A DNA stretch of 64,000 bases from Candidatus Leptofilum proximum (GTDB taxonomy: Bacteria; Chloroflexota; Anaerolineae; Promineifilales; Promineifilaceae): the NCBI GenBank assembly GCA_016710325.1, contig JADJXK010000002.1, positions 4,588,001 to 4,652,000 of the forward strand. The letters are read 5' to 3'. Each line of letters starts with the position of its first letter. Positions within the stretch are counted from its first letter, which is position 1. Below the pieces are notes generated by a model that saw nothing but the letters and a program-made list of their open reading frames with translations, did no database searches and had not been told where the DNA came from. Below are positions 40,275-49,743 of the stretch, one piece after another. The translations under genes and the position numbers were made by a program.

Positions 40275-42995
40275 TTAGCTGTCAAGCAAGCCTGGTTCTC
40301 GGGCACGTAACAGCGCCTGCGTCCGGTTTTTTACGTCCAGCTTGCTGAAAATGTGATTCACGTGCCCTTTCACCGTGCCGACGCTGATGAACAAGGCATC
40401 GGCGATTTGCCGGTTTGATTGTCCCAGGGCAATGAGCTTCAGGATTTCCTGCTCTCGTTCGGTCAGGGGGTCGAGCAGAGGAGTAGTGGGGGAAGTGGCT
40501 GCCGTGCCGGCCGGCATAGCAGCCATGAGTTGGGCAACGTAGTCGGGGAACAAGTGCCGTACCTGGTTTAGCAGCGGGGCCAGCGCCGGGCCATTCTCCA
40601 CAAACACGCGGATGTAACCCTCCTGTTTGGCCAGCGTCAAGGCCCGGATCAGCGCGGTTTGAGCATCGGCTCCTTGGTTTTGCCCGGCCCAGGTGAGGGC
40701 TTGCAGGATGTATGCCTCTACCATCAGCTGGATGCGCCCGATGGCTTCACACTGGGGGATGACTTCTTGCAGCAGCGCCAGTACGGCCGTTGCCTGACCC
40801 TGCGCCAGCCAGATACGGGCCAGGAGCAGATCGGCCGATTGGGCCAGCAGGGGCGTCAAAGTGCACGTCCCGTTGGCGCGCTGTTGGGCGTAGTCATTGG
40901 CCCAGGCGGCTGCAGCGATGAGGTTGCCGTAGGCCAGATCGTGCCGGGCCTGACGCATAGCTACCTGGGCCGAGACCGGTGTGGATTGCAGATGTACGGC
41001 CGTTTCTGCCGCCAACTCCAGCGCTTCCCGCGCCGCCGCCTCATCTCCTTGTGCCGCCGTCGCCGCCGCCAGCTTAAGGTACCCATCGACCAGGGCCAGC
41101 AGCATGTGGCCAGATTGGGCCAGTTCAATCTCCTGCCGGGCATAAGCCTCGGCCTGTTCCAGATCATTCCATTCCCAATACAGATCGCTGAGATGACCAA
41201 AAACTTCGCCGGTCATGATCAACGGTTCAAAACCGGCAGCCTGAGCACGCTGGCGTATCGATTCATAAGTTTGCCACGCTTGATGGAGCCGCCCTTGCAT
41301 GATCTGAATGCTGGCGATGCGGTAGAGCGGCAGCTGGCCCATGAAGACGTTGCCCAGGGCTTCGAACTGCTGCCTGCCCTGGGTGTAGGCCGTTAAAGCA
41401 GCATCCAGTTTGCCCTGGTAGCGGTAGGCATTCCCCAGCGCTTGATGGGCTGCCGCCAGGCTGAGGTGGTCGGTGGGATCAATCAGCGAGAGCGCCTGCG
41501 TCGCCCATTCGATGGCATCATCGGGTCGGGCATAAAGGGAAGCATAGATGGCGTGTACGGCCAGAATCTCACCTTGAAACGAGTCCTCTATTTGGGGCAG
41601 CTGTTTGGTAATGTCGGCGATAAGCTGCTGCAATTGGGGTTCATTGCCCTCGTAAACCCGGCACCAGGCGACGGCCAGGCGCAAGCGAGGCGATTGGTAT
41701 TCAGCTGGCAGAGCGTCCAGCCATTTCTGCAAAGAGACCAACAGGCCATGAGCCAGAAAGGTTTTGTAGGTCCTGGTGAGCAGGCTGGCCATTAAGCCAT
41801 AGTCCTGGGCGGCCAGGGCATTGCGCACGGCATCCTGCATAAGCTGCTGCCCGGCATACCAATGGGCAGCCCGGCGGTGGCATTCGCGCCGGGTGGCTTC
41901 ATCCAGGTCGGCGCGCAGCATCTCGGCAAAGAGGGGGTGGTAACGATACCACTGCCCTTCGTCGTCGAGCGGGGTGATGAAGAGATTGTCGGCGCTGAGT
42001 TGACGCAGCAGGTGAACCGCGTCGTCCTGGCCGGTGACGACCGTACACAACGCCCCGCAAAACTGGCGCAAGACGGCCGTTTTCTGCAAAAAGTGGCGCA
42101 CTTCATCCGGTTGATAACGCAGCACTTCCTCCATGAGATAGGCAAAAACATGCTGCCGGACGCCGCTAAAGGTTTGTACCAGCCGGGCCGCATCCTCTGT
42201 GCCGCGCTGGCGCAGGGAGAGGGCGACCAGTTGTAAGCCGGCGGCCCAGCCTTCGGTTTGCTCTCTGAGCAGGTGGAGCGCTGCTTCGGGAACGTTCAAG
42301 GCCATCACCTGGTTAAAAAACGAGGCCATTTCCTCAGGGGTCAGGCGCAGGTCGGCGGCGCGCAGCTCCACCAGCCGCCCTTCGACGCGCAAACGGGCCA
42401 GGGACAGCGGCGGGTCGGCACGGGTTAACAGCAGCAGGTGAAGCTGCGGCGGCTGGTGCTGCAGCAGGTAGTTGAGGCTTTGATGAATCGAGGCGGTGTG
42501 AATCCAGTGGAAATCATCCAAAACCAGGGTCAGGGTGGTATCCGGCTGGATGTGGCTGATGATGTCGTTGATGAGGAAGGTTACGGCCGTTTCCAGCGAA
42601 ACCCGGCTGAAGGCCGACAACACGGCCTGGGACTGCAGGCCCAGGCGGGCGTCAACCGCTCGTAAGGCGGCGATAAGATAACGCCAAAACAGAATAGGAT
42701 CGTTATCTTGTTCGTCCAGCGCCAGCCAGGCAACCGGGTTATTCTGCTGCCGGATCCAGTCCGTGACCAGCGTCGTTTTGCCAAATCCGGCCGGTGCGGA
42801 TAACAAGGTCAGGCGCCCTTCCGGCTGGAGGCTTAAGTGGTTGGTGAGGCGGGGCCGGGAAAGCAGTGTCGGGGTGGAACCGGGTATACGCAGCTTGGTG
42901 TGCAGCAGCGGACTTTCCATCACCGGCATGGATTCCGGCGAAGAGGGAGAAGGCGGTAACGGCCGTTCTGAATCTACTAACAGATCTCGCATCAT
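40275..42995 (-). CDS. MalT-like LuxR-family ATP-dependent regulator
   Basis: The 906-residue STAND protein has an ATPase domain with Walker A SAPAGFGKTT at about 66-75 and Walker B TLVLDDFHWI near 165-175. A winged-helix region is followed by a long TPR-like superhelix (about 400-830) that senses an inducer. The LuxR helix-turn-helix at the end reads LTEREQEILKLIALGQSNRQ, followed by ADALFISVGTVKGHVNHIFS. MalT-type proteins activate transcription when bound to ATP and an inducer. Its promoter region has the palindrome-like CTAACCACGTGGCTAA (43103-43118), which has a longer spacer than the regulon dyad. Confidence 0.94.
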   Translation of the reverse strand: MMRDLLVDSERPLPPSPSSPESMPVMESPLLHTKLRIPGSTPTLLSRPRLTNHLSLQPEGRLTLLSAPAGFGKTTLVTDWIRQQNNPVAWLALDEQDNDPILFWRYLIAALRAVDARLGLQSQAVLSAFSRVSLETAVTFLINDIISHIQPDTTLTLVLDDFHWIHTASIHQSLNYLLQHQPPQLHLLLLTRADPPLSLARLRVEGRLVELRAADLRLTPEEMASFFNQVMALNVPEAALHLLREQTEGWAAGLQLVALSLRQRGTEDAARLVQTFSGVRQHVFAYLMEEVLRYQPDEVRHFLQKTAVLRQFCGALCTVVTGQDDAVHLLRQLSADNLFITPLDDEGQWYRYHPLFAEMLRADLDEATRRECHRRAAHWYAGQQLMQDAVRNALAAQDYGLMASLLTRTYKTFLAHGLLVSLQKWLDALPAEYQSPRLRLAVAWCRVYEGNEPQLQQLIADITKQLPQIEDSFQGEILAVHAIYASLYARPDDAIEWATQALSLIDPTDHLSLAAAHQALGNAYRYQGKLDAALTAYTQGRQQFEALGNVFMGQLPLYRIASIQIMQGRLHQAWQTYESIRQRAQAAGFEPLIMTGEVFGHLSDLYWEWNDLEQAEAYARQEIELAQSGHMLLALVDGYLKLAAATAAQGDEAAAREALELAAETAVHLQSTPVSAQVAMRQARHDLAYGNLIAAAAWANDYAQQRANGTCTLTPLLAQSADLLLARIWLAQGQATAVLALLQEVIPQCEAIGRIQLMVEAYILQALTWAGQNQGADAQTALIRALTLAKQEGYIRVFVENGPALAPLLNQVRHLFPDYVAQLMAAMPAGTAATSPTTPLLDPLTEREQEILKLIALGQSNRQIADALFISVGTVKGHVNHIFSKLDVKNRTQALLRAREPGLLDS

Positions 42996-43246
42996 AAAGT
43001 CGCCAGGAACAAATTCTACTCTTCCAGCAAATATGATACGAGAAAGCTAAGGCGGTAGCGTAGTGATGAATGTCACTCCCAAGTCGTGACACTCCCTGTG
43101 CTCTAACCACGTGGCTAAATCCCTTCCCTAAAAATGGGGGCGCAGACGACCCGTCCGCCCTTGTTGCGGCCTGGTAGACTGCGCTCCATTTAAGGCGTGC
43201 CGTAGCGCATGAGGTCTTTCCTGAGATGCTAAAAGAAATCAGATAG

Positions 43247-44200
43247 CTACCCCTTCAATTTTGGCTGCCGGGCGTTTTGTAGCAGCAGCCAGCCGCCGGT
43301 GGCGATGAGGGCCACGGCCCAAATCCACTCCAGATCTGAGCCAAAGATCAGCGCCAGCAGGCCCAGCACTGCCAAACCCAGTGCGGGATAGCTGGCCCAA
43401 CGGGTCGGGTAGCGGTCGCGCCGCAGCCAGAGAAAGGTGAAGGGCAGGGCCATGCCCCAAAAGAGGACGCCAGCGATGACACGGGGTCCCCACGTTTCGG
43501 ACTCAATCAGACCGCTCAGCAGTACAATGATCGCCAGAGTGGTCATGATGCCCGCTGGCATGACGGCCCACCACTGCTCCGGGCGTCGCCAGTAAACAAA
43601 CAAGAAAGGCAAGCCGATAACAAAAAGAACCATCGCTCCTATCCATTCACCTGACCCGCGGCTGAAGAGAAGGATCAGGCCAATGCCGCCCAGGATGAAG
43701 GCCGGGAAAAGCGCCCACCAGCGGCTCCGGTTGAGCAGGAAAACGATGAAAAACGGCAGGGCGATGCCTAACATCACCAGCGCGCCCAGGATTTCCCCGG
43801 CGGCGCTTTCACTGAGGAGGATAACGGCCGTTAACACCGTAAAAACCCATCCCGGAATCAACGCCCACCAGTTCTTCCGCTCGATTAGAAACACCAGCCA
43901 GAAAGGCAGTGCCATCGAGGCCATAAACAGCGCGCCGATCCATTGGCCTTCGATTTCCGATTCCCCCAGGAAGATCACGGTGGCCAGACCGGCAGGAACA
44001 AAGATGGGAAACAACCAGCCCCACTCTTGCCACCCGCTGGTCAGGTACATAACCAGGGACACAAGGCTAACGCCGGCAAAAACAACACCCCAGACTGTGG
44101 GCGAAAAGTCTGGAATCACGTCCAAATTTACTAACAGGTACACCCCACCGAACAAAATGAGGGCAATGCCCCAAATCAGATTACTTCGCTTATTTTTCAT
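43247..44200 (-). CDS. Membrane protein with internal repeats
   Basis: This 317-residue protein consists largely of about five repeats of some 45 residues. Each has a WWAL/VxPA/G turn, a hydrophobic segment ending in LLSE/S, and a GxxxLxxALPFxxVFLL segment. Clear examples are NWWALIPGWVFTVLTAVILL, RWWALFPAFILGGIGLILLF and QWWAVMPAGIMTTLAIIVLL. Around ten to twelve membrane helices are expected. The N-terminal IWGIALILFGGVYLLVNLDV resembles LiaI/LiaF-type membrane modules. Start ATG 44200 follows GGAGAATGGGAG. No function is known. Confidence 0.8.
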   Translation of the reverse strand: MKNKRSNLIWGIALILFGGVYLLVNLDVIPDFSPTVWGVVFAGVSLVSLVMYLTSGWQEWGWLFPIFVPAGLATVIFLGESEIEGQWIGALFMASMALPFWLVFLIERKNWWALIPGWVFTVLTAVILLSESAAGEILGALVMLGIALPFFIVFLLNRSRWWALFPAFILGGIGLILLFSRGSGEWIGAMVLFVIGLPFLFVYWRRPEQWWAVMPAGIMTTLAIIVLLSGLIESETWGPRVIAGVLFWGMALPFTFLWLRRDRYPTRWASYPALGLAVLGLLALIFGSDLEWIWAVALIATGGWLLLQNARQPKLKG

Positions 44201-44364
44201 CTCCCATTCTCCTTCATAAAAGTAGGGCGATTTTTCAAATCGCCGCCCGATTTACAAAATCGGGCTACAACAGCGTGCCGATTTCATTCAGAATGTTCGG
44301 CGCAGCCGGTGACCGCTCCTTCAAAAATAGCAGACAAGCTGATCCGCTTGCCCGAACAAATAAA

Positions 44365-45876
44365 TTATTGGAACCACTGCATATCTTGCCAGAGTTCCGC
44401 CCACGGCCGTCGCGGCTGACGGCAGACGTACAATCCGGTGTGGTGCTGTGACTCTTCGTTCTTCACGCCATACTGGTTGGTGACACGGCCGACCGGTTCA
44501 CAAGAAGCGAAGAAACGGACAGCATACTCTCGTTCAAACCCCACCACGATTACTGTTTCCGGTTCCGGGTCGCCATAGCCCCGCGCCCAAAGGCTGTTCG
44601 TGCCGCTGATGACACGCGGCAGGTCAAAATCCCGCCCGTAAAGATCGAGCGCCCCCGCTTCACCGTAGTTTCCCGCCAGAATGACGGTGCCCGGCTTTTC
44701 GTTGGCCGGGATACCGGCATAAATCTCGCCAACCTGGGCAGCAAGGTCAGGCCAGCCAATCATCTCAACAACTTCGCCGTTCAGCTGCGAAGTGATTTCC
44801 CAAAGCGGCGAGTTGATGGGGGCAATCGGTTTGGTAGCAACGAGGCCAACCAGGCTGGCCACGGCAAGCAGCCCCCAGGAGATACCCAGTCCTGCACGGC
44901 GAGCGTTGGCGCTGCGCCCGGCCAGCCAATCTTCCCACCAGACCGCGCCTGCCGTGAGCAGCATGGCATAGGCCGGGCCAATGTAATAACCCCGCCCGCG
45001 GGCGAGCAGCAGCAAGCCAAAGGTGACGAGGAAAACCCAGGCCAAAGCGCGGAAGCGCTCATGAAACAGGCAGAACCCCAAACCGGCCGCCCACAGCGGC
45101 ACCAGGAAAGGGTTAGACGCCACGTAGAGCTGGTCCAGCAAAAAGGAATTGGTGCGTCCCCAGGCGATGTCACGGGTGTGGATGGCGTTGAGGAAGTCCA
45201 GCGAGATAAACTGGTGCTGGATATGCCAGAGGAGATTAGGCAGGAAAATAAGCAGAGCCACCGCTGCGCCTGCCCAGGGCCAGACGGTACGTAACTGGCG
45301 GCGCAGGGGTGTGAGCAAGGTGACGGCAATCAGCCCGGCGACAAAGAAGGCGATGGTGTATTTGGTCATCATGCCCAGGCCGATGGCTGCGCCGATTCCC
45401 AGCCACCAGCGCGGATTGTCGGTGGCCAGCAGGCGAACCAGAAAGAAGGCCAGCAGCAGCCACCACAGGTAATCAAAGGACATGTACTGGATGAGCGTCC
45501 CGGCGGTGAGGGCAACGGGTGAAATGGCGGCGGCGATGACGGCAGTCAGCTGCGCACCGCGCCCGCCACCCATGTCCCGTGCCATCAAGCCGACCAGTAC
45601 CACGGCCAGACCCTGGCCGAGCGCCGGAAACAGGCGCAGTCCCTGGAGGGAATTGCCGAATAACGCCAGGCCAATGCGGGCGATGAACGGCGTCAGCGGC
45701 GGGTAGGCGACGTAACCCCAGTCGAGTTGGCGGGCATTGATTAAGATGTCCAGTTCGTCGCGGTGGAAACCGTACTGGCCGTTGGCCAACGTGTGAACCA
45801 GGGTGACGCCCAGGGCCAGCAACAGCAGCAGCCTATTTTCGTTGATCCAGTTGCGGAATGAGAATTGATGCTGCAT
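44365..45876 (-). CDS. GT39/ArnT-type membrane glycosyltransferase
   Basis: The 503-residue protein has about eleven membrane helices. The first outer loop has GFHRDELDILINARQLDWGY, then VAYPPLTPFIARIG. Both the acidic motif (DE) and the YPP motif of PMT_2/ArnT-like enzymes are present. The C-terminal exported domain (about 400-503) contains VILAGNYGEAGALDLYGRDF and ends without a tag. It probably transfers a lipid-linked sugar to an envelope acceptor. It starts 16 bases after the stop of the membrane-protein gene at 45893 and belongs to that transcript. Confidence 0.9.
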   Translation of the reverse strand: MQHQFSFRNWINENRLLLLLALGVTLVHTLANGQYGFHRDELDILINARQLDWGYVAYPPLTPFIARIGLALFGNSLQGLRLFPALGQGLAVVLVGLMARDMGGGRGAQLTAVIAAAISPVALTAGTLIQYMSFDYLWWLLLAFFLVRLLATDNPRWWLGIGAAIGLGMMTKYTIAFFVAGLIAVTLLTPLRRQLRTVWPWAGAAVALLIFLPNLLWHIQHQFISLDFLNAIHTRDIAWGRTNSFLLDQLYVASNPFLVPLWAAGLGFCLFHERFRALAWVFLVTFGLLLLARGRGYYIGPAYAMLLTAGAVWWEDWLAGRSANARRAGLGISWGLLAVASLVGLVATKPIAPINSPLWEITSQLNGEVVEMIGWPDLAAQVGEIYAGIPANEKPGTVILAGNYGEAGALDLYGRDFDLPRVISGTNSLWARGYGDPEPETVIVVGFEREYAVRFFASCEPVGRVTNQYGVKNEESQHHTGLYVCRQPRRPWAELWQDMQWFQ

Positions 45877-45892
45877 TAAAGATTCTTCCTTG

Positions 45893-46330
45893 TCAGCGGC
45901 TGCGCGCTATCACAGGCGCGGCCAGCAGCAGGAGACCGGCGGCAATCAGAAACAGGGGCCACAGCCAGCTGTAGTTGAGCTCGAAGAGGAATACGGCCGT
46001 CATCCCCACAAACAATAACCCACCAATAAACGGCCCGGTGACCTCCATCGTCCACTGGCCGCCGTTGCGCCGGTACGCGCCTATCGCCGCCGACAGCGTG
46101 CCTAACCCCGGCAGCAGCAGGAAGAGCGCCCACCAGTTGGTCAAGGTTGGTAACACGCCGTAGTCATGCAGCAAATAGAGCACGCCGATGGCGATGAGGA
46201 CCAGGCCAGCAAACCAGCCCAAACCCCCGGCCTGCCGGTCGGCCCGGCGCTCGGCGCGTCGTTCGATCCGTTCCTCCCGGCGCGAGGTATACCCACCTTG
46301 TGTACCATCAAGCTTATTTTGATCGGACAT
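45893..46330 (-). CDS. Small membrane protein with charged N-terminus (LiaI/LiaF-like module)
   Basis: The 145-residue protein has a basic/acidic cytosolic N-terminus (SRREERIERRAERRADRQAG) and four membrane helices in two hairpins. GLVLIAIGVLYLLHDYGVLP and the final SWLWPLFLIAAGLLLLAAPV resemble the LiaI-LiaF-like transmembrane region. The start follows GGAGAAAACAAA. It heads an operon whose promoter (46388-46430) carries the shared dyad. It may be a small envelope-stress membrane protein; this is an inference. Confidence 0.75.
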   Translation of the reverse strand: MSDQNKLDGTQGGYTSRREERIERRAERRADRQAGGLGWFAGLVLIAIGVLYLLHDYGVLPTLTNWWALFLLLPGLGTLSAAIGAYRRNGGQWTMEVTGPFIGGLLFVGMTAVFLFELNYSWLWPLFLIAAGLLLLAAPVIARSR

Positions 46331-46387
46331 TTTGTTTTCTCCTTTTCCTGGCTCACACCTACGATTGGCGTGATACCTGTATTTATC

Positions 46388-46430
46388 AGGATATGCGAAG
46401 GGGAAACGGCCGTCCTCTAACCAAAGTTAT
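46388..46430 (-). promoter_or_regulatory. Activator dyad and -10 element of the 46330 operon
   Basis: The minus strand reads ATAACTTTGGTTAG (46430-46417), 23 bases, then TATCCT (46393-46388). The spacer contains ACGGCCGT and TCCCC. About 75 bases here align closely with the promoter at 49613-49655, including the sequence past the -10. Confidence 0.75.
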
Positions 46431-46473
46431 AGTCGAAGGTTATGTCTTGCCGGGGAACAACTGGTGATACCTA

Positions 46474-47583
46474 TTACCTCTCTTTCCAGACCGGATCGCG
46501 CAGGAGCAGCAAGACGACGATGGCGCCGAGCAGCAGCGCCGGCAGACCAATCCCGAAGGAGAAAATCGTGCTGGTGGGGGCGACGACTGCCACAAAAAAG
46601 AAACCCAGGGTCTGATTATTGAGGGCATGCAAATAAGCCGCCGTCCAGACACCTTTTGACTTGAAAACGGCATAGGCCAGGAAGTAAGCCAGGATGATGC
46701 AGTAGGCCACCATGAACAGCGAGCCAAGCAGCGGCTGGCCGGGATAGTTATAGCCCATCCAGATAACAGGCCAGTGCCAGATGCCCCAGATAACGCCCAG
46801 GAGAAATACTCCGCGAATACGTCCCAGCCGGATCAATTCGGTTTGCAGGAAGCCGCGCCAGCCATATTCCTCGCCGAAGGAGATGATCAAGCCAAGAAAC
46901 GGGCCAATAAGCACGGCGTTGGCGGCAATTGACAGAAGCATAACCGCCGGTGGCAGGTTGCTGGCGGCTAACTCCGGGAACGCCGTGTTTAAGTCGATAA
47001 CCGTGCCGAGATTGAACAGGTAATTGAGCCAGGTCTGGAGGCCAAAGAAAACCACGAGGCCCAGCCCATAGCCAAACCAAATGCGCGCTTTGCCGCCGGC
47101 CATGCCCGCCTCAACGAAAGTATTTTTGCCACCCTTGAGGCGTAGAACGACCAGCAGGACCAGCCCTAAAAGATTGGGGATGAGCAGCAGCGGCGCCAGG
47201 CTTGCTCCCCTATCGGGTTGGATCAGGCTCACGATGGCGCCAACCAGATATAGAGCTGTCAGCAGGAAGTAATAGTAAACGAACCAGCGCGAAGCACTGC
47301 GATTGCTGCGGTAAAAGATGGGGCTGTCTTTGAAGAAAAAGGCGCCCAGCAGCATGGCGGAGAAGGCGGGCAGCAGCATCTGGAATTGTAACAGCAGGGT
47401 CGCGCCAGCGTTGGCCAATCCGCCATTCAAGTAGATCACCAGGTCCACCAGCCAGGTCAGGCCAAACGCCAGGCCGAGGAACCAGGCCACGTGGGACCAG
47501 TTGACCGGCAGGGCGGTAACGGCCGTATCCAACGGTGGTTCCGGCCTGGTTTGTTCCGGATAAATCGCAGGTTGTGTACTCAT
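46474..47583 (-). CDS. CPBP-family intramembrane protease
   Basis: The 369-residue protein has about nine membrane helices. The C-terminal CPBP (abortive-infection/CAAX-protease-like) core has motif 1 GEEYGWRGFLQTEL with the Glu-Glu and Arg, motif 2 LGVIWGIWHWPVIW with the catalytic His, and motif 3 AAYLHALNNQTLG. All expected catalytic residues are present. Substrates of bacterial CPBP proteins are mostly unknown; some confer bacteriocin immunity or process exported peptides. The start follows AGAGGAAACG. It is one of seven such proteins in this window. Confidence 0.92.
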   Translation of the reverse strand: MSTQPAIYPEQTRPEPPLDTAVTALPVNWSHVAWFLGLAFGLTWLVDLVIYLNGGLANAGATLLLQFQMLLPAFSAMLLGAFFFKDSPIFYRSNRSASRWFVYYYFLLTALYLVGAIVSLIQPDRGASLAPLLLIPNLLGLVLLVVLRLKGGKNTFVEAGMAGGKARIWFGYGLGLVVFFGLQTWLNYLFNLGTVIDLNTAFPELAASNLPPAVMLLSIAANAVLIGPFLGLIISFGEEYGWRGFLQTELIRLGRIRGVFLLGVIWGIWHWPVIWMGYNYPGQPLLGSLFMVAYCIILAYFLAYAVFKSKGVWTAAYLHALNNQTLGFFFVAVVAPTSTIFSFGIGLPALLLGAIVVLLLLRDPVWKER

Positions 47584-47681
47584 CGTTTCCTCTTTTCTGT
47601 AGGATACTTTCCTTACAAGTGATTGTTTTTTGAAAATTTGTCATACAGGTTGATTCCAGGCTTTCACAGCCAAAACGCTCT

Positions 47682-48572
47682 TTATTTGGCAAGGAAGCGC
47701 AGTATCCGTTGGTTTACAAGTTCCGGTTGGGCCAGCGCAGTGATGTGATGAGCTTCCGGGATCATTTCTACCTGTAAACCGGGGATCAATTCCTTTGCCG
47801 CCTGAAGAGCAGGCTGCGGCCTGTAGATGACTTCCTTGTCGCCCAGGATAAGCAGCACCGGGGATTTGATCTGGGCAAATTCCTCTTTTGTATAGACTCT
47901 TGGAAGCACCTGGTTGATCAGACTGCCAAATACCATCGAGCGATAAAACAGCGGCTCCCAGAGCGGGTCGAATGGCAGACCGGCGTGCATCCAATCCACA
48001 CTCTGACGCATGGTGCGTCTCAGCCCTGGCAGTTTCGGGAGCATCACGTAGATGGCTTTGGGAATGAACATGTGAAAGTAAAACGGCGTCATCCTGTAGA
48101 TGGTGGCGGCCGGGCCAATCAAAACGAGCTTGCGCACCCGTTCCGGTAGTTTCATGGCGTAATAGGCGCCTGTAAAACCGCCATATGAATTCCCTACCAG
48201 GGAGAAAGTATCAATACCCAAACCCTCAATCAATTCCGTAAACCAAACCAGGAAGTCATCGAGTACCTTAATCGGCTTCGTTGGGCGGCTTTTATTGCCT
48301 TCTCCAATGACATCAACGGCATAAACCCGGTAAGTTTGGCTGAGTGCATCCACATTGGGATACCAGGCTGCCGCGGTGGCCAGGAGGGCATGCAAAAGCA
48401 CGATAGGCGGCCCGCTTTCCGGCCCGCTGGCGATAACGTGTGTTCGGCCAAAACTGGTGGGAACCATCAACTCAGTGAAGGAAACGGGCCAATGATCTAC
48501 AATGGCTTGATATGCTTGCATCGTTTCGGTTTCACCTTCCGGCGTAGTGAAAACGGGGATCGTGTTTGACAT
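47682..48572 (-). CDS. Alpha/beta hydrolase
   Basis: The 296-residue enzyme has the oxyanion block PPIVLLHALLATAAAW near residue 60 and the nucleophile elbow LVGNSYGGFTGAYYAMK near 130. The acid lies in LLILGDKEVIYRP, and the catalytic His in MIPEAHHITALAQPE. The arrangement fits haloalkane dehalogenase/esterase-type hydrolases. The substrate is unknown. It follows the 18-base inverted repeat at 48598-48646 and may be attenuated by it. Confidence 0.9.
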   Translation of the reverse strand: MSNTIPVFTTPEGETETMQAYQAIVDHWPVSFTELMVPTSFGRTHVIASGPESGPPIVLLHALLATAAAWYPNVDALSQTYRVYAVDVIGEGNKSRPTKPIKVLDDFLVWFTELIEGLGIDTFSLVGNSYGGFTGAYYAMKLPERVRKLVLIGPAATIYRMTPFYFHMFIPKAIYVMLPKLPGLRRTMRQSVDWMHAGLPFDPLWEPLFYRSMVFGSLINQVLPRVYTKEEFAQIKSPVLLILGDKEVIYRPQPALQAAKELIPGLQVEMIPEAHHITALAQPELVNQRILRFLAK

Positions 48573-48597
48573 TTATACCCTTTCCTGAGACTGTGTG

Positions 48598-48646
48598 GCG
48601 AGGAGAAATCTTTGTGGTTCATACACCGACAAAGATTTCTCCTCGC
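48598..48646. terminator. Perfect 18-pair inverted repeat in the hydrolase leader
   Basis: GCGAGGAGAAATCTTTGT and ACAAAGATTTCTCCTCGC form a perfect stem with a 13-base loop. It lies after the stop of the lipoprotein gene and 26 bases before the hydrolase ATG. There is no long T-tract. The left arm includes GAGGAGAAA, a strong ribosome-binding-like word that would be hidden in the stem. Confidence 0.6.
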
Positions 48647-48677
48647 GGTTGAAATGCCGCCTGAGCAGTTGCTTCCT

Positions 48678-49565
48678 CTACTTGATTTCCAGAGAACTCA
48701 TCATGGCGTCTAACTGGATTAAATCTGGCGTGAAGGTATTCCCGGCCTGGGGATTCAAGGTACTGACGACGTTGGCCAGGTAAGCCGGGAAATCACTGGT
48801 GAATTCTGGCGGCTCATTCCCGGTGATAGTTGCATCTTCCGGCAGGCTGGGATGGCCAACCGGCAGCACAGCGGCCACATAATATCTCCCGTCGCTGGTC
48901 AGGCCCTGGTAGGTGTAAATCAGCTCGTAGTTGTTGATGGGTACGATGCCCTGATCAAACTCGGTTAGGTAACGCAGCCCCTGGCCGTTTTTGAAGTCCA
49001 GGTATTGAACGTGAGCATGCATCACCTGGGTGGCATTAAACAGCGGCAGGAAAGGCATCGGGGTGATCTCCTGAGGCGATTGGATCAGGGTTTGCAGCGA
49101 TGTGACAATCATGCCCGCACCTTCGTTAACCGTGCTCAACTCCTCTACCGGATAGATGAAGATCTGCGGCTGCAAGAGGTGATTGGTGATGGGGTAGCCC
49201 TGGAGGGTTAGGCGGGTGTACTCAGGCAGCACTTCCCAGTAGGGGGCATCATTGGCCGGCACGGCCGTTACCGTTTCGGTCTGGAAGCCGGTGGCCATGC
49301 CGCTGGTATCGAGCGAAATGTCGAGCGAGTCGTCGGTGGGGGGAACGGCCGTTGCCGTTGGCTCTACTGGCATTGGCGTAGCCGTAGGATCAGGCAGTGT
49401 GGTCGTAGCCGTTGGTTCCACAGTGGCCGCTGGCGCTGATGTGGCCGTGGGATCAGGCTGCGTGGTTGGTGCGGCCGTCGTAGAACAGGCCGCGAGCAGG
49501 AGCGAGAGCGCCAGGAGGGCGATTAGCAGCTGCAAGGTAAATCCGAATTGCTTTTTAGTGAACAT
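48678..49565 (-). CDS. Lipoprotein with Pro/Thr linker
   Basis: The 295-residue protein has a signal peptide with the lipobox LLAAC (Cys27). A Thr/Pro/Ala-rich linker with repeated DPTAT/EPTAT units (about 30-75) follows, then a globular domain of some 215 residues. That domain has YWEVLPEYTRLTLQGYPITN near 108, FPAYLANVVSTLNPQAGNTF near 262 and no motif I recognise. It is anchored on the outer face of the membrane. The start is ATG 49565 after TAGGAGAAAAA. Its promoter has the shared dyad, so it should be co-regulated with the CPBP operon next to it. Confidence 0.8.
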   Translation of the reverse strand: MFTKKQFGFTLQLLIALLALSLLLAACSTTAAPTTQPDPTATSAPAATVEPTATTTLPDPTATPMPVEPTATAVPPTDDSLDISLDTSGMATGFQTETVTAVPANDAPYWEVLPEYTRLTLQGYPITNHLLQPQIFIYPVEELSTVNEGAGMIVTSLQTLIQSPQEITPMPFLPLFNATQVMHAHVQYLDFKNGQGLRYLTEFDQGIVPINNYELIYTYQGLTSDGRYYVAAVLPVGHPSLPEDATITGNEPPEFTSDFPAYLANVVSTLNPQAGNTFTPDLIQLDAMMSSLEIK

Positions 49566-49612
49566 TTTTTCTCCTAATCAAAGCGAACATGTTTTTAATT
49601 CTTGCATCTATG

Positions 49613-49655
49613 AGGATATTCGCTGGGGAGACGGCCGTCTTCTAACTAAAGTTGC
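49613..49655 (-). promoter_or_regulatory. Activator dyad and -10 element of the lipoprotein gene
   Basis: The minus strand reads GCAACTTTAGTTAG (49655-49642), 23 bases including ACGGCCGT, then TATCCT (49618-49613). One half-site is CAAC instead of TAAC. The sequence around it matches the 46388 promoter closely. Confidence 0.75.
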
Positions 49656-49743
49656 AGTCAGGGTTATGTTTTGCCAGGCACGGCGGAAGCACAGCCATCA
49701 GACCATCATGGGTTTCGTTTGTTTTCTGACAATCGTTTTCCGC

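Noticed and set aside
43103..43118. CTAACCACGTGGCTAA as a seventh regulon site
   Set aside because: The spacer between half-sites is six bases instead of four and no -10 hexamer lies at the right distance on either strand.
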